Assembly (NCBI GenBank): GCA_016165875.1
Contig: JABBOT010000003.1
Span: 26,182,983 to 26,246,982, forward strand
Source of the DNA: Acanthopleura granulata
Lineage: Eukaryota > Mollusca > Polyplacophora > Chitonida > Chitonidae
DNA: 64,000 nucleotides
Direction: 5' to 3'
Both the position numbers and the translations under genes were made by a program. Positions 49,573 to 61,828 of this stretch are shown here, in pieces (positions within the stretch are counted from its first letter, which is position 1; every line of letters begins with the position of its first letter). Below the pieces are notes generated by a model, which had not been told where the DNA came from, searched no databases, and worked only from the letters and a program-made list of their open reading frames with translations.

Positions 49573-50507
49573 AGTCCACAAGAATTATTGATGGTGTGTT
49601 AAAGCCGACATGGTGTATAAATGTATATCCTCAAATTTGCAATCTCGTGTATTCATATGACCAAAAAGGACTTATAAGAAACGCAAGATCCCGTGACAGA
49701 GCAGTGGAATTTAGCACTAGACAGACTACTCTGATGAAACATGGTCTAAGAAATGAAAATTAAAAGAAAATAAAATAAAAGTATTAATAAATAATGTCAC
49801 TGAGCGATTAAGTGTACCTCATTAATGTTCACGACTGATCGTATACTGACCCAAGGAAGCCAAAGAGGTAGACGTGTTAAAATGAAAGGCATTGAGCTAG
49901 AATCTGGGGTTGAGATCATAGTAATGGCACGAGGAGCGACAACAGTCGCCTTAGTTACCGTAAACAGTCCCATGGACTTTGTTCTAGCCTAGCTTTCCAT
50001 TTTTGAACCGCTCTGCTTCTGGATGGATTACGACGATTAAGCCCCCACGGCAAAGCCAGTGTAAAGCGATCAAGAGTTAGAAGAAAATAAAGAACATACC
50101 CTTCGTTATTTCGAAAGAGGGGTGGAAACAGACATAGACGGTCACAGCTTTTATGCTCTGACGTGCTGGGTAATTTAATAAATCAACCTTTAACATAGAT
50201 TTTTTTCAGAACTTGAGACACGCCATGTTATAGAAACTCGTTGTTGATTTCTTAAAATGGATAACCTGGCAGCTCTTTTGATTTTTCCTTTGTAATACCT
50301 TGAAGTGCAATATCTCGGTTATGCAGCATCACAAAAAAAAATAGAAAAGGTATGATCCTCAAACTTTATATGGGATACTTAACTGATGCGTAAACACATC
50401 TGTTCTAGTGTTGTAATTTCCATCTAATATGAAGTAAGTTAATCACCGAAAAATATTCCATTCTATCATTCCACTAGTTTGATTACTCTCGCATCATATT
50501 AGCGATA

Positions 50508-50769
50508 GGGGGACCTCCGTGGCTCAGTTGGTTAGCGCGCTATCACAGCACAACGACCCGGAGCCTCCCACCAATGCGGTCGCTGTTCAAGTTCAGCCCA
50601 TGCTGGCTTCCTCTCTGGCCGTAAGTGGGAAGGTCTGCCAGCAACCTGCGGATGGTAGTGGGTTTCCCCCGGGCTCTGCCCAATTTCTTCACACCATAAT
50701 ACTGGCCACCGTCGTATAAGTGAAATATTCTTAGGTACAGCGTAAAACACTAACCAAATAAATAAATAA
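50508..50769 (+). mobile_element. SINE family A, full length with target-site duplication
   Basis: The best-preserved copy. The tRNA-like head is ggacctccgtggctcagttg, gttagcgcgct, with B box gttcaagttc. The body includes cttcctctctggcc, gaaggtctgccagcaacctg, cggatggt and gggtttcccccgggctctgc. The tail is gtacagcgtaaaacac with (aaat)n. A perfect 12-base duplication, atattagcgata, flanks it (50496-50507 and 50770-50781). Confidence 0.93.
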
Positions 50770-50786
50770 ATATTAGCGATAAACCC

Positions 50787-51016
50787 AGGGGCCTCTAACC
50801 AATGCTGTCGCTGTGAGTTCCAATTCCGCTCATGCTGATTTCCTCTTAGGTTGTGCGTGGGTTGGTTTGTCAGCAACTTGCGTGTGAACGTGGGTTACCC
50901 CCGGGCTTGTTTCGATTTCATCCCACCTTAACGCTAACCACAAATGCGTATAAGTGAAATATTCTTGAATACATATGGCGTAAAAAGCGCCAATCAAATA
51001 AATAAGTAAATATTAG
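50787..51016 (+). mobile_element. Second SINE family A copy in direct tandem, 5'-truncated
   Basis: Starts within the head (ggggcctctaaccaatgctg, tcgctgtgagttccaattcc) immediately after the duplication of the previous copy. It runs through gggttacccccgggcttgtt to the tail (ggcgtaaaaagcgccaatca, aataaataagtaaa). It is followed by atattaggga, close to the first copy's duplicated target. Confidence 0.85.
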
Positions 51017-51295
51017 GGAGGTCGGCAAAGAGCACTAGTGCGAAAGGGTTGCATTCAAACGCAAGCTCTATGAATGTAGTTTCTCAACAACTAACTTCTT
51101 CGAAGGTTTCTGCAAATGCATAAACTCCACGTACATATTCGAAGTAAAACTCATATAAATCAGCATTTTTAAGGATGTGAGTCACATGGTATACCAAAAT
51201 CGCAACTACGAGAAATAACCAGCACTACATGTTGTTTCTATATTTTGAATTTTTTTTTTGAAAAATGCAATTGTGACTTTGGAATACTATGCAAA

Positions 51296-51425
51296 TTTAT
51301 TTAACACTGAGGTTTACCCCTGTGCTCAAGAATTTCACACACAACAGGTCAGGATTATGGATGGAGGAAATCGAGTGCCTAGAGTAAGCCACCGACCTTC
51401 GCTATAGCTAGCTGACAAAAGTCCT
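51296..51425 (-). mobile_element. Old SINE-like fragment
   Basis: tttatttaacactgaggttt, tgctcaagaatttcacacac, ggatggaggaaatcgagtgc and gccaccgaccttcgctatag follow the layout of a related, older SINE tail. Short fragments of the same kind occur at 53160-53215 and 60280-60365. Confidence 0.5.
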
Positions 51426-52209
51426 AACTTAAAAACACATTTGAAACAGCAACAGCAACAGCTAGATTAGGACACGCCACCATATTGGCCAACGGCCTCA
51501 CAGTCCCAATAATGCTATGCTAAACTGTTCACTGAAAACCACGGTGTAAATGACAGTACACAGCACATTCCAGTTATAATTTGTCGTCGCAACTATTATA
51601 TTATTTTATTCAAAATTTTATAGTGTCTATGGTGTCTCCTAAACACATAAAACAATATTAAAGTATTCCCAAATCAGACACGTACGCTTATGAGTTGTTC
51701 AGTTTTATTCATAAAGAGTACGAAGAAAGTAAATGGTATGTAGATGTTTCACCTGTAAGCAAGCTGTATTGTGGATAATTAATTTGACACGCTATCATTT
51801 TAATCGATGCTATACACAATGAGAACGTCAGAGTGTCAATAATTATGAAAATCCAGGTAATGTCAATACTGAGAGACACCGACGGACTGCACAAACGGGT
51901 CCAAATCGCAGTAAAAACGCATTGTTTCCTGTTGTTACGCGGCAGTGCTTGTGTACTACCTAAGTGTTTTGTGAGCACACATGCACCTGGACGTGTGACG
52001 TTTTACCTGGAAAGAACAAAGGAGTACACAGCTTTGAACCATTCTATTAAAGGCGGGAAAGAGTTTTTCGAGTTCCCCATTACATAAATAAACCATCAAC
52101 GTCTGTTTTTATTTCATAATGTATGTATATTTTATAACACGTATCGCACTGAATTTCAATGGAAAAAACACGTATTGTACTTAAAGTAAAAAAATTTGAA
52201 TTCATCTAA

Positions 52210-52352
52210 TTCAAAAGTTCGCCAACGGCAGAAAGGGCGGTGCGATGGTCATATACGTCTTCTTCTTATCGCGAAACACCCGATATAGCGTGGGACACAG
52301 TGTTAGCTGAGCTCTTGAAGCGTGCGTTATTGTGCAATGACACTGTATTCTC
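52210..52352 (-). pseudogene. Decayed GH3 exon 7
   Basis: gcgtgggacacagtgttagc then tgagctcttgaagcgtgcgt matches intact exon 7 (gcctgggacacggtgtttgc, taagcccttcaggcctgcgt) at about 33 of 40 bases. It encodes FKSSANTVSHA against LKGLANTVSQA on the minus strand. Further matches on either side (CHCTITHA against RHYTTTPYA; TALSAV against SALQSAV) are in order but in shifted frames. It is broken by frameshifts and cannot be coding. Confidence 0.7.
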
Positions 52353-53047
52353 CAATGCCCCGCATTGCCTGAGGAGCAGTTAAATTTCCCTTTAATGACC
52401 ACACATATTTAGGAAACATGCAGATCATAGATAACTTTTCTATGCTGTATTTAACAAGTATTCCGTGTCATCGTTAAAGTCAACACACAATATAAAACCA
52501 CTTACTCCCTTCATTGACTAGCCTTTTCACCATTTCATCAGTTACTTTATGTAGTGAATTCGTAAATGTTCACTCCTTTAACAAAACGATCCAGACCTAC
52601 GCGTTCCCTTGTATTTTCCTGTACATCTCACGCTTTCAGACATGTATGCTCTCTTTTGCCACAGAAATACCATCGTCTTGTTTTTACTGTAGTTTGGGCA
52701 ATTCTCTATAGCCGCCACATTCTCCTATTAATTGTTTTTGAAAGAAGGCTTTTAGCTTAGCCTAATAAACTGAGTACCTGAAAACGTCTCAGCAACAATA
52801 ATAGAGCAAACGCGTGGCAAATTGGCAACTGTATGATGTACTGTAAATAATTATTCTCGGGGAGTTGATAGGAGAGAGCCAAATGTAAACGTTAACGTAT
52901 TAACTAAAATGGCACCAGGTTCATTACAAAAGTACACAAAGAACTTGCGCACAATGACTGAAAACAATAGATCATTGAAATAAAGGGTCACTCTTGACTC
53001 TTTTTTTAACTATAAAAAGAACCTCGAAAAAGTGCTATACATATTTA

Positions 53048-53150
53048 CAGATTCAGTATACTGTACGAGTTCATATGTTTAGGGTTACAGTCTCCAGCCT
53101 CATCCGCTCATAGAAAAGGGTTCACGGAAAGTGGAGCTTGATAATTTACA
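53048..53150 (-). pseudogene. Decayed GH3 exon 6
   Basis: Collinear blocks shared with intact exon 6 are atactgtacgagttcat (tttactgtacgggttcat in the gene), cagtctccagcctcatccg (aagtctcccagcctcatgcg) and ttcacggaaagtgg (ttcacggagagtgg). The blocks correspond to the LRERVKPLF-MTRMRLGDFDP-MNPYSK part of the protein. Small deletions and in-frame stops destroy the frame. It lies on the expected side of decayed exon 7, at about the expected distance. Confidence 0.75.
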
Positions 53151-53215
53151 CAGGCGTTCAGTTTCAGTGGAGGAAACCGGATTGGCCAGCGTATAAACCA
53201 CCGACCAGTGGCCAG

Positions 53216-56200
53216 TTACTGACGAACTTACTCACACATGATATACATACAGATATGCATAACATATCCGTGGATCACAAGGGGTCGTCAGCGAACTTTA
53301 TTGACAGCCTAAACGACCACACGAGCGTCTTCCAACGTTTTTGTTACCAAAACCCCATGAGCAGTGGCCGCAGAGACACATATATTGTAATAACATGACA
53401 TGTCGTGGTTGGAGAAAAGATCATGCGAACTTCTTTCATATGTACTTTATTGATGTGACTTTGCATAGGTGTTCGTATTTCTTATTTTTCTAATTTACGC
53501 CGCCGTGAAGTTTTCACTTTAATATGCCTCTAAGGCGGCCTAAAACTAGTTTGACTTAAAGCTGTAGCCGGGGTGGAGCACGTGGCCCTATTGGTGAAGG
53601 ACATGACAGTGGATGCAAGTCTTCTGCATTAGTACTTTACCCGTCTGCGCAGCAGAAATGGTTTATGCAGGTTGAAAACAAAGCACATTTTTTCAAAGTA
53701 ATAATAGATCGACCTGGACAGCAATTATGAAATATGTATAAATAATTCTGTTCGTAATTAAAGCGGTGTTGACAATGCAAGACGGATAAAAGCTGATTAC
53801 ACAGTAAAAAAACATCAGAAACATGTTGTCCCCTAAGAGAGCTGCGGATTGATGCATGGTGTCTGAAAGGCTAAGATAAAAGACAGTTGTATGGATCGTT
53901 GAGCAGACAAAGATTACGACCGACACTTGTGCCATGTGAAAATGCTTATCGGAACTTTCTGGCCGCTAATGACGTAACCGCTGTCACCCGAAGCCTTTCT
54001 CAATACGTTCCTCAACAGCTTTCACCTTGAGCATAAATAGAAGCATCGTTTTCTAAGGAATAGTTGGAAGTATCAATGATTATTTTTCATTTGTTTTTCT
54101 TTTTTTTTATTAATGAATGGCCAATGTAAACATCTGGCTATCATGAATAACATTTTGTTACAGTTATTGTCGAGTAAATAAAATGAATAGATTCAGTCTT
54201 CGTATGCTTAAACACGTTGTCATGAAAACACGGGAGTACACGTCATAAAAATCAGAAAGGCAGAAACCATATATACTTATGTTGTGTATGGCAATTCGTC
54301 ATATTACAACCCCCTCCCCCTGCACGCATCTTGTACAAAATACCTTGACAATCTCCCCGTTTACGTAGTACGATGATGTATACAAAATGTGAAGAGACAG
54401 TGATGCTGTCAATAATATTATTTGAAGGCTGGCGTGCACGAGCGACCAAAGGCCTTTGATGTGCAGGTGCCAACGACCTAACAACAGGACTGTTAATACC
54501 TAAAACAGTAAACGTTAGTTAGGGCCAATTAGCGGCAGATTTATGGTGGACTTTAAGCCTCTTCGTGAGGTTATACTGGACTGAAGCCATACGATCTTAA
54601 ATTTGCCAAAGTTTCGGCGACTGCTACTTCACTCAGTTATGTTACCCTCCACATAAAAGCATTAAAATCGATCGATTTAGAGGCATGTTTCTATAAACTA
54701 ATTGCTATAATGAGGCAAAGCGAAACGGGATGAGTATTTCTCCACATGTAAACATATAACGACCATTTCAGTAATTCTGTTAATTGAGTTCATTCTTGTA
54801 CTCAAGAAAGTTTTATAATCTCAGCACTAGATGGCGCAGCGAACACACATGTTAATAGTGAAAAATAAAAAAGGAAAGCCATTCAGTATAAATTGCTGTT
54901 TCAACAACAGGGTCTCTTGCCTCAATGTCATCATACACTGCCTGCCAACATGCAATTCAGCACAACGCAAACTTTACCGGGAAAGTGGTGCGCGTATGCA
55001 ATTATAACATATGACGTTCTGTCTCAGAATTGACGTAAGTACTCAATGTGTTATAGCAGCAACTAAGAAATCAGGACTGTGCTCTGATTTCGGTTCCCAT
55101 GGAGAAACCATTGCCTCAAAGATATTGTGGAAAACCGGCATGGACTCTCCATGCCGACATCGGCCTCGCATACCAATAGTTGCAAATCTCCGCCATGAGA
55201 TTCCAGTTGCTCGTCTGATTCTGTCGGAATCTCGGGCACATGCATTTGCCTTCTGTGAATGACTTTATGACGTTTCATGGTAACCACGGATGGAAAGTAA
55301 ATACATTCTTTTAAATTAATCAGTACAACAACACGTAGATGACCCCCCTCACCCCCTGTGGGCGATGTTGTTTGAGCTGCTATACTCTGCGTGTATCAAA
55401 ATTCGAAATTATTGTTAGTTCTTGTAGCCAATATCGACTGACCCCAATAGCCTGCACATATGCTTCGGTTGAATATTAATGAGGCAAAATGGCCCGCCAT
55501 GTTTGTGTTGAATTCCAATAACGGTAGGATTTCTCCAGGCTCGTACAAGCTACATATTCAATGAATATTTTTATTTTCAACGTGACTGATTTCGTTTATG
55601 AACGAACTTCTAAACTTCGTTAAGACGTCACAATCAGAATTTGTTTAAAGGTCCAAATTTTAGGGGACCGTGTCTCATTAAGAGTGTGTATTTGTGGGTG
55701 TCACAGGGCGATTCATACTTGGGATGATACACAGTATATATAAGTGAACGGTAACGGTTTTCTGTGTGGCTGAAAAAAAATAATTATTGTGGGAAATAAC
55801 AGTCACTTCCAAGGCCTTATCGGTAACCAGTTCATATTGCCAATGACTGTTGACTGTTAGATAGTTAATCGTTTACGGGCGAATGCATTATGGTAAGATT
55901 TTTAGTATACCGTTGCGCTTTCCTTCATATGACCATTCTCTTGACTTTTGTACTTATTTTTCAAATTGCCCTATACTCAGTACCATTTTTTCAGAGTGAC
56001 GTGTCAAAGGGGGCATAAACCGTGAGTTTATTCAGGCCAAGGGTTTTATCAAGGGTCGGTGGCTCTTCCCCCACCCACCCAAGCTCTGTCCAGTTCTACC
56101 ACCCCTAAACCTGACCTTAGTGGCACATTCTTGTGGAAAATCTAAATCATTAGTGAGACAAGCACAAATGGTCGGCTAAATGATCCTTGACCAACTGATC

Positions 56201-58440
56201 GATTTAAGACAGCTACCGAAGCTTTGTGAAAACAGGCTTCCGGGATATTGCCGAGGAGATTTAAATTAAGCAATATTCATAAGAGTCTACAAATCACCAT
56301 GTGTAGCTATCATCATGACCCCCTTAAATAAGGATATTTTATTGTGTAGAATTTTACACACATGAAATTAGCGGTAATACAAAAATGCCATTTCAAAAAA
56401 TGTTGAAAAAATAGACAATTCTGAACATTCTTTAGAATGAAGTCAGTTTTTTGCTGGCCAATTGCTGAATTGGCAGTTTTACCCAAATGTAAGTAGATGG
56501 TCAGAGACGAGCTCTAAGGTATATTGTGACAACTGTGACTCTACTCAGAGGGACACAGTAGGCCGTTAGAGTTGGATGTCATGTATTAGGGACATATTTA
56601 CGCGCTGACCAGTGGATTTACTGATGCCTTTTAGATTCGTGTTGGTTTTGTGGATCCGTTTTTATATTATATTCTGATCCTGATTTTGGAAAAAACTTTT
56701 GGACACAACTTCTCGGTCATTCGTGAGAAAAGTCCTATATTTTTTTTGAATTTGGGAGAGTCATTGATACGGTGGATAAATTCATTAAAACGGTATTTAA
56801 CAGTTTATGTCCATTTCATAACCTGATCTGGCAATTTAAGCAAGGCTTTCTTGTCGTCTGACATCGACCCTGTCTGTAAAGATAGATTACAGCTAAAATA
56901 CAGCTTTGTGTTTATAAGCAGCTAAACACTTACATGCCATAAATTTCTGTTGATTTACCATGAAGCATACTCAATAATTCATGCAACAGCAGTAATTTCA
57001 AAGCTTGATTTTGGACTGTGAAGTTCGCCTGCACCTACTCCTCCATCTACTTAAGACAACCTGCTTCCAACAAAAACCGTTAATCGTCGTAAATCTTGGA
57101 CTGATTGTACGTAAATCGTGGGGGGACGTTTTCTATATATCTTAAACTTAATTCTAAGATATAATGTTTATACATGTATTACTGTTTATAATTGATTTTG
57201 AAAACGTTTACATCCTCTTCTGTTCTACAATGCGGTTTTTTAAATGAGAAATTTTACATTTTACAAGGTTGCAAATAAGGGTACCTTTTATCGCCATAAT
57301 TGTTTATTCTACGTGTAGAGATATTAGGAGACAATTAATAAGAGACAAATGTGTCCTGATATTAATATCGAATGAGCATTCGATAAGTTCAGTGTTTCAG
57401 GGGTCAGAGTTTACAAGTACATAGATCACGTAACAAATATGAATTTCTCGCCTTTTACTAAAATAATTTTATTCACTCTTGGGATGGAGTGAACGATTAT
57501 TCACACCATTAGGATGAATGACCCCATGTACAACCAAAATGAAATCATCTGCCTTTCACATTGCCTAAATCCTCTCGAGGAAGTGTTGAAATGGACTGAA
57601 TTGGACGTTGTATATTTTATCTAGAAGGGACAGGACAGAATAAAGTAATGAATACAAGAATATAAGTTTGGAAAACTAAGAATTATTTATTTATATCTCT
57701 TTGTAAAGCCAGTTAAAATTGCGTGTTCCAAACGCCTAATTCGGTCCACCCATTCCGAATATCAGATTATTTTGGACAAACTGGGAGTAGAATATAATTT
57801 GGATGTGACCCCCAAAGCTAAAACAGCTTAGTGACAATTTAGAGAACCTACTTTGCTGAAAAGTATTCATGTCTAGGACATTGTTTCAAGACCATATACA
57901 TGGAAATCCGAAGTATTCGCATTTGAGTACCAATAATGTCACAGCCTAATGTCACAGTCTGTTGTTAATTTAAAAAAACCTTAATCGGTCGAGCTTTGTC
58001 GTACGAAGTATATGTACGACCGTTGAAAATGATCTTCTTCAATCGCATGCTCAGTTTTATCACAAATTGCCTTTGCTTTCATGCAATGGCGTGACTACCA
58101 TGTTCTGCGAGATTCAATGCGTGAGTTTGAAAATCAACAGCTTTTTCGGGTTTTTATCAGGCCGCGAATGACCACAACTGAAACATCGATTAGTTCTGGT
58201 TTGACTAGGCTTTCAGTCATTACAGGCGACATCGCTAGTGAAATCGGGTCAATTATTTACATATATGCCTTCAAAGAAATTGGAAATTCGATGAACATCT
58301 GTATGGGTGATGTCTAGTCGCAAGCACGTGGTTTGATTTATCCATGGAAACAAGGTACTGATAAGTTTCCTATACCCGACGACGACCTCAACGGTTTTTT
58401 CCAATGGTGTTGGTGAAGAATTTTGATTGGGATAATATAT
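53216..58440. other. Gene-free stretch
   Basis: No intact gene. A very weak GH3 exon 5-like frame may lie at 54290-54480 on the minus strand (HIKGLWSLVHASLQII against GFKGYVISDQQALENI). A short perfect inverted repeat, cggcatgga-ct-c-tccatgccg, lies near 55136-55157. Nothing else was recognised. Confidence 0.4.
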
Positions 58441-58445
58441 ATAGT

Positions 58446-58697
58446 TTTATTTATTTGCTGTTTCACGTCGTACTCAAGAATATTTCACTTTATACAACGG
58501 TAGCCAGTATTATGGTGTGAGGAAATTGGGCAGAGCCCGGGAGAAACCTTCGACCATCCGCAGGTTGCCGGCAGACCTTCCCAGATCCGGCGAGAGTGAA
58601 AGCTAGCATGAGGAGGACTCACAGCGACCGCATTGGTGGGAAGCTCCTGGTTCAGTACGCTGCGCTAGGGCGCTAACCAACTGAGGCACGGAGGCCC
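58446..58697 (-). mobile_element. SINE family A, full length
   Basis: The order on the plus strand is tail (tttatttatttgctgtttca, cgtcgtactcaagaatattt), body (gcagagcccgggagaaacct, gcaggttgccggcagacctt) and head (gcgctaaccaactgaggcac, ggaggccc). A short shared flank, atagtttt, at 58441 and 58708 may be what is left of the target-site duplication. Confidence 0.9.
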
Positions 58698-59269
58698 GCA
58701 GGAAAACATAGTTTTGGGGAGTGGTGGAGAGAGGGTTGCTAGATTAGCCCTGTCAGTCCATTCGCTAAACACCGATGGTACAAAATACTGTAGCATTGAG
58801 TGCAAAACCGCAGCAGCGACGACAGTGGCAATTCCGACATCTTGTCAATTACCTCATTCGGGGTTTTATTCTCCATTCGCATGACAATGCACGTGTAGTA
58901 GCAACTTACATGCCTCCTGGCTCCACGGCCAGCAAAATACTTCGATGCCATTTAAATCAATTAAAGGAAGTCTCATTTTCATTTGTTTTACATTTTTTAA
59001 GAAGAAGCCCTTCTTTTTTTCCGGCGAACTTCATTGCTGACGTCATCATTAAAGACTGGGGCAGATTTTTGTTTGTATTTAAGTTTCATTTGCCGGAGCA
59101 TGGATTTCTTGAAGGCCTACCTGTACAGCAAAAATGAATTCATCATAAACCAAGCGTCATCATTAAATCTTCAAATGTCTCACTGACTCTTCACGGAACA
59201 TTGGATAAATCGCAGAATAACTTTACATTGATCTTTTTGGTGCTTCTAAATTTGACACTGGTGTATCAA

Positions 59270-61828
59270 TCATTCTACTCCACTAACCCTCATGTGAGCA
59301 TATTTTATATGGTTAACGCCAATCCAAGTAATTCTCGGTTGTGAAGGGTTGTTGTGGTATGCTTCCTCGGTCAGGGCAGGTCCGTTGAGATTAGCCGCTG
59401 TGCACCCGTCTCCAAACCACCACCCACTGCGCATGTCCATTGGACAGGAACTTCCGTTGGGGTTGTGGTCGTAGGTGATAAACTGTTTACCATTCATGGA
59501 TTGGTTTGTCGGAGGTGCAAATGAATCCATCATGTTTTGGGGATTGAAGGATGAAAATTCACCTGTCTGCACTGAGAACTCGGCATTCTTACTGTTAACC
59601 ATGAAATGTTTGTAATAAAGCTGAATATCTTTTTCTTCAGCGTCTTGGAGTACAATATCTAGAAATTGCAGAAATGTTGTCAGTAGGTGGATGTGCTCCA
59701 ACCCCAGCCAGTAGTCCCCCTCGATACTCCCGAAACCCCAGTGATACTCATGCCAAGATCGGTTAAAGCTGATGGCGTATTCGGGGCCCCGACGTATCAT
59801 TAAATACGTATAACCTCCCCACTTATTAAGACAGTACACTGGGAAGGGAGTCATGCTTCCAGGAGGGCGAATGTAAGCGTACCCGTACGTAGCTGAACTA
59901 AGCATATCTCCACCCTTGTCATGACCATCCTGGCAGTCTGAAAAATACGTCAAGAAAATAAGTAGAACAAAAAGGCAGAGTCTGGTTGGAATATGCTCTT
60001 TGCAACGGTGGTAATGTTTAAACCAAACACCGAACTGACACGAACAGACGAGAGTCCGATATGCTACACAGACAATTAAAACCCACAAAATAGGCAACAT
60101 CGATTTGCATACATGTACATAGATTGACAAAGTAAATTACTATGTAATATATGACAAGAAAGATTCTGTACCCTGTAGTGCTTAATATTCCACGTTTCCA
60201 CAAAATGCCTAATTCCACTGTCAATCAATAATTTCTTTCAGAATATTATAGCAAAGGCCTATTTATTCATTCCTACATTTATTTGATGTTTGACGTCATC
60301 CTTGGGTTTTTGACATATGCGGCGACTTACAGGTTTATGAATGGAAAAATCCAATGCCAGAAGTAAACCACTACTCTGACTGATGTATCACAGTGTTATG
60401 ACCGCTGTGTATTGAAACTCATTGCTAACAAGTCCATAACTCCAGATAAGTTTACATTTTGTACGGCATAATTTGTTCTGTACCTTTTTTTTCTAAATGC
60501 TAAATAATGATGAAACATCATACACGCTTGGTGATTTATAAATATTAACTGTACCTCCTAATTTACGAGAAAACAAGTAAACGATAGTTGTATCTGGTCT
60601 GTACGGTATTATATAGACCGATGACCAACTTTCGTTGTTATACATGTATACTGACTTAAGTCGATTTTAAATAAATCGTCGAGGAGCCCGAGTCTTGACT
60701 TCGCAATTAGCATTTCATGAGTTCTTGTCCATATCTTTCAAAACAAGATCGAATTTCGGATATTCTTCTCGCACAATATCCCACAGAATATAAATTATTT
60801 TTTTTCACCTGTTATAACATTTTCACATGTATTGCCATAAAATCCCTGGAGACATTTGCAGGTCCCATTACGAAGAACCCCTCCATTTTTACACGGCAAT
60901 GGCTGGTTCTGAAAAATAAAGTTAGATAGCAAGAAAAGGGTTAGTAGACGGAATGGGGACATTATTTCCGGTAAGAAATATATTGGAATATTAAAATGGA
61001 TTTGCGACTGGGGGGATTCTTTGCGTAATCATTGAAAACTGTTGACTGATTCTCTTTGGATGAGTCCGTTCTATTTTTTGATATACTTACTTGGTTCTTT
61101 GATGGCATCTCTTATTTTTCGTTTTGAAAACTGATCTCGTGATTATTGACCGGAACGCTCATTTTGCTTGACGGCTGGTATACGAATGTTGGTTTCAAAG
61201 CGTAGGTTTCACAGAAACTATATAATAATTTTTAGCTAAAATCACACCTAATCAGTGTGGAAGTTTACATGCTTGTGGATTATTTTTAAAGAGATACATT
61301 TACTGCGAGTTTGGGCTCTTAAGAAATATCTACATTTATTTTCTCAAAAAAAAAAAAAAAAAAAAAAAATGATTGCTTAATTTTTTCCGTTTAATCATCG
61401 TTTAAATTTAATTCTTACTCATTTCTTCGATATTGTAATATGCTCACCCTGACATAACAGTCGCAATTTGTCCGTGTTTCCGTCTTCGAATAGAACACAC
61501 CAAACACCTTAATCCTGATACAGTTATTCTCTATGTGAGGACAATACAAAAACTTTGAACATCTTTCATCCGCCAAACACCGCGAAGCACACTGGAATCT
61601 TGTCCTAACCCGTTCCATCGTAGGATCCTGGGCAAACGTGACTCCAACCCAGACAAAGCAATCTGTTTTCACAAGACTCTTTGTAAACAGGTCATCCCGC
61701 AAGTCTTCGCAATTACAGGAAGAACGGAGTGTAGTAAGGCACAGGATTAGCCAAAAAATAAGTCTCTTCCAGAAGGCAGAAATGCGAGGCTTGCTAAACG
61801 TTCGAAATTTGCCGACATGCAGATGCAT
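59270..61828 (-). CDS. Secreted PAN/apple - EGF-like - fibrinogen-related protein
   Basis: Three exons join in phase into 382 codons: 61828..61448, 60908..60809, 59937..59270. Junctions are AGG|GTGAGC to ttttcag|AACCAG (phase 0) and AACAG|GTGAAA to tttttcag|ACTGCC (phase 1). A hydrophobic signal segment (about 19-35, KRLIFWLILCLTTL) has a longer basic lead than usual. A PAN/apple-like domain follows (about 57-127; FQCASRCLADERCSKFLYC). Exon 2 encodes a compact EGF-like module with four cysteines (133-153; CKNGGVLRNGTCKCLQGFYG). Exon 3 is a full fibrinogen-related domain (161-382), with cysteine pairs Cys162-Cys196 and Cys325-Cys339 and the signature SGWWFGDGCTAANLNG. The usual Asp-rich calcium site before Cys325 reads DHNPNGSSC and looks weakened. 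FReD proteins bind carbohydrate or acetyl groups and serve in invertebrate immunity; that role is inferred here. There is no transmembrane segment after the signal. Confidence 0.9.
61346..61369. repeat. Poly(A) run, 24 bases
   Basis: An uninterrupted run of A on the plus strand, in the first intron of the FReD gene, 79 bases beyond the exon 1 donor. Confidence 0.95.

Noticed and set aside
55063..55287. Minus-strand frame with balanced composition (HVPEIPTESDEQLESHGG)
   Set aside because: Considered as another GH3 remnant or a small gene, but it aligns with no GH3 exon and lacks splice sites.
58775..59137. 120-codon plus-strand open frame between a SINE and the FReD gene
   Set aside because: No recognisable domain, low-complexity phenylalanine-rich end and no splice or start context.
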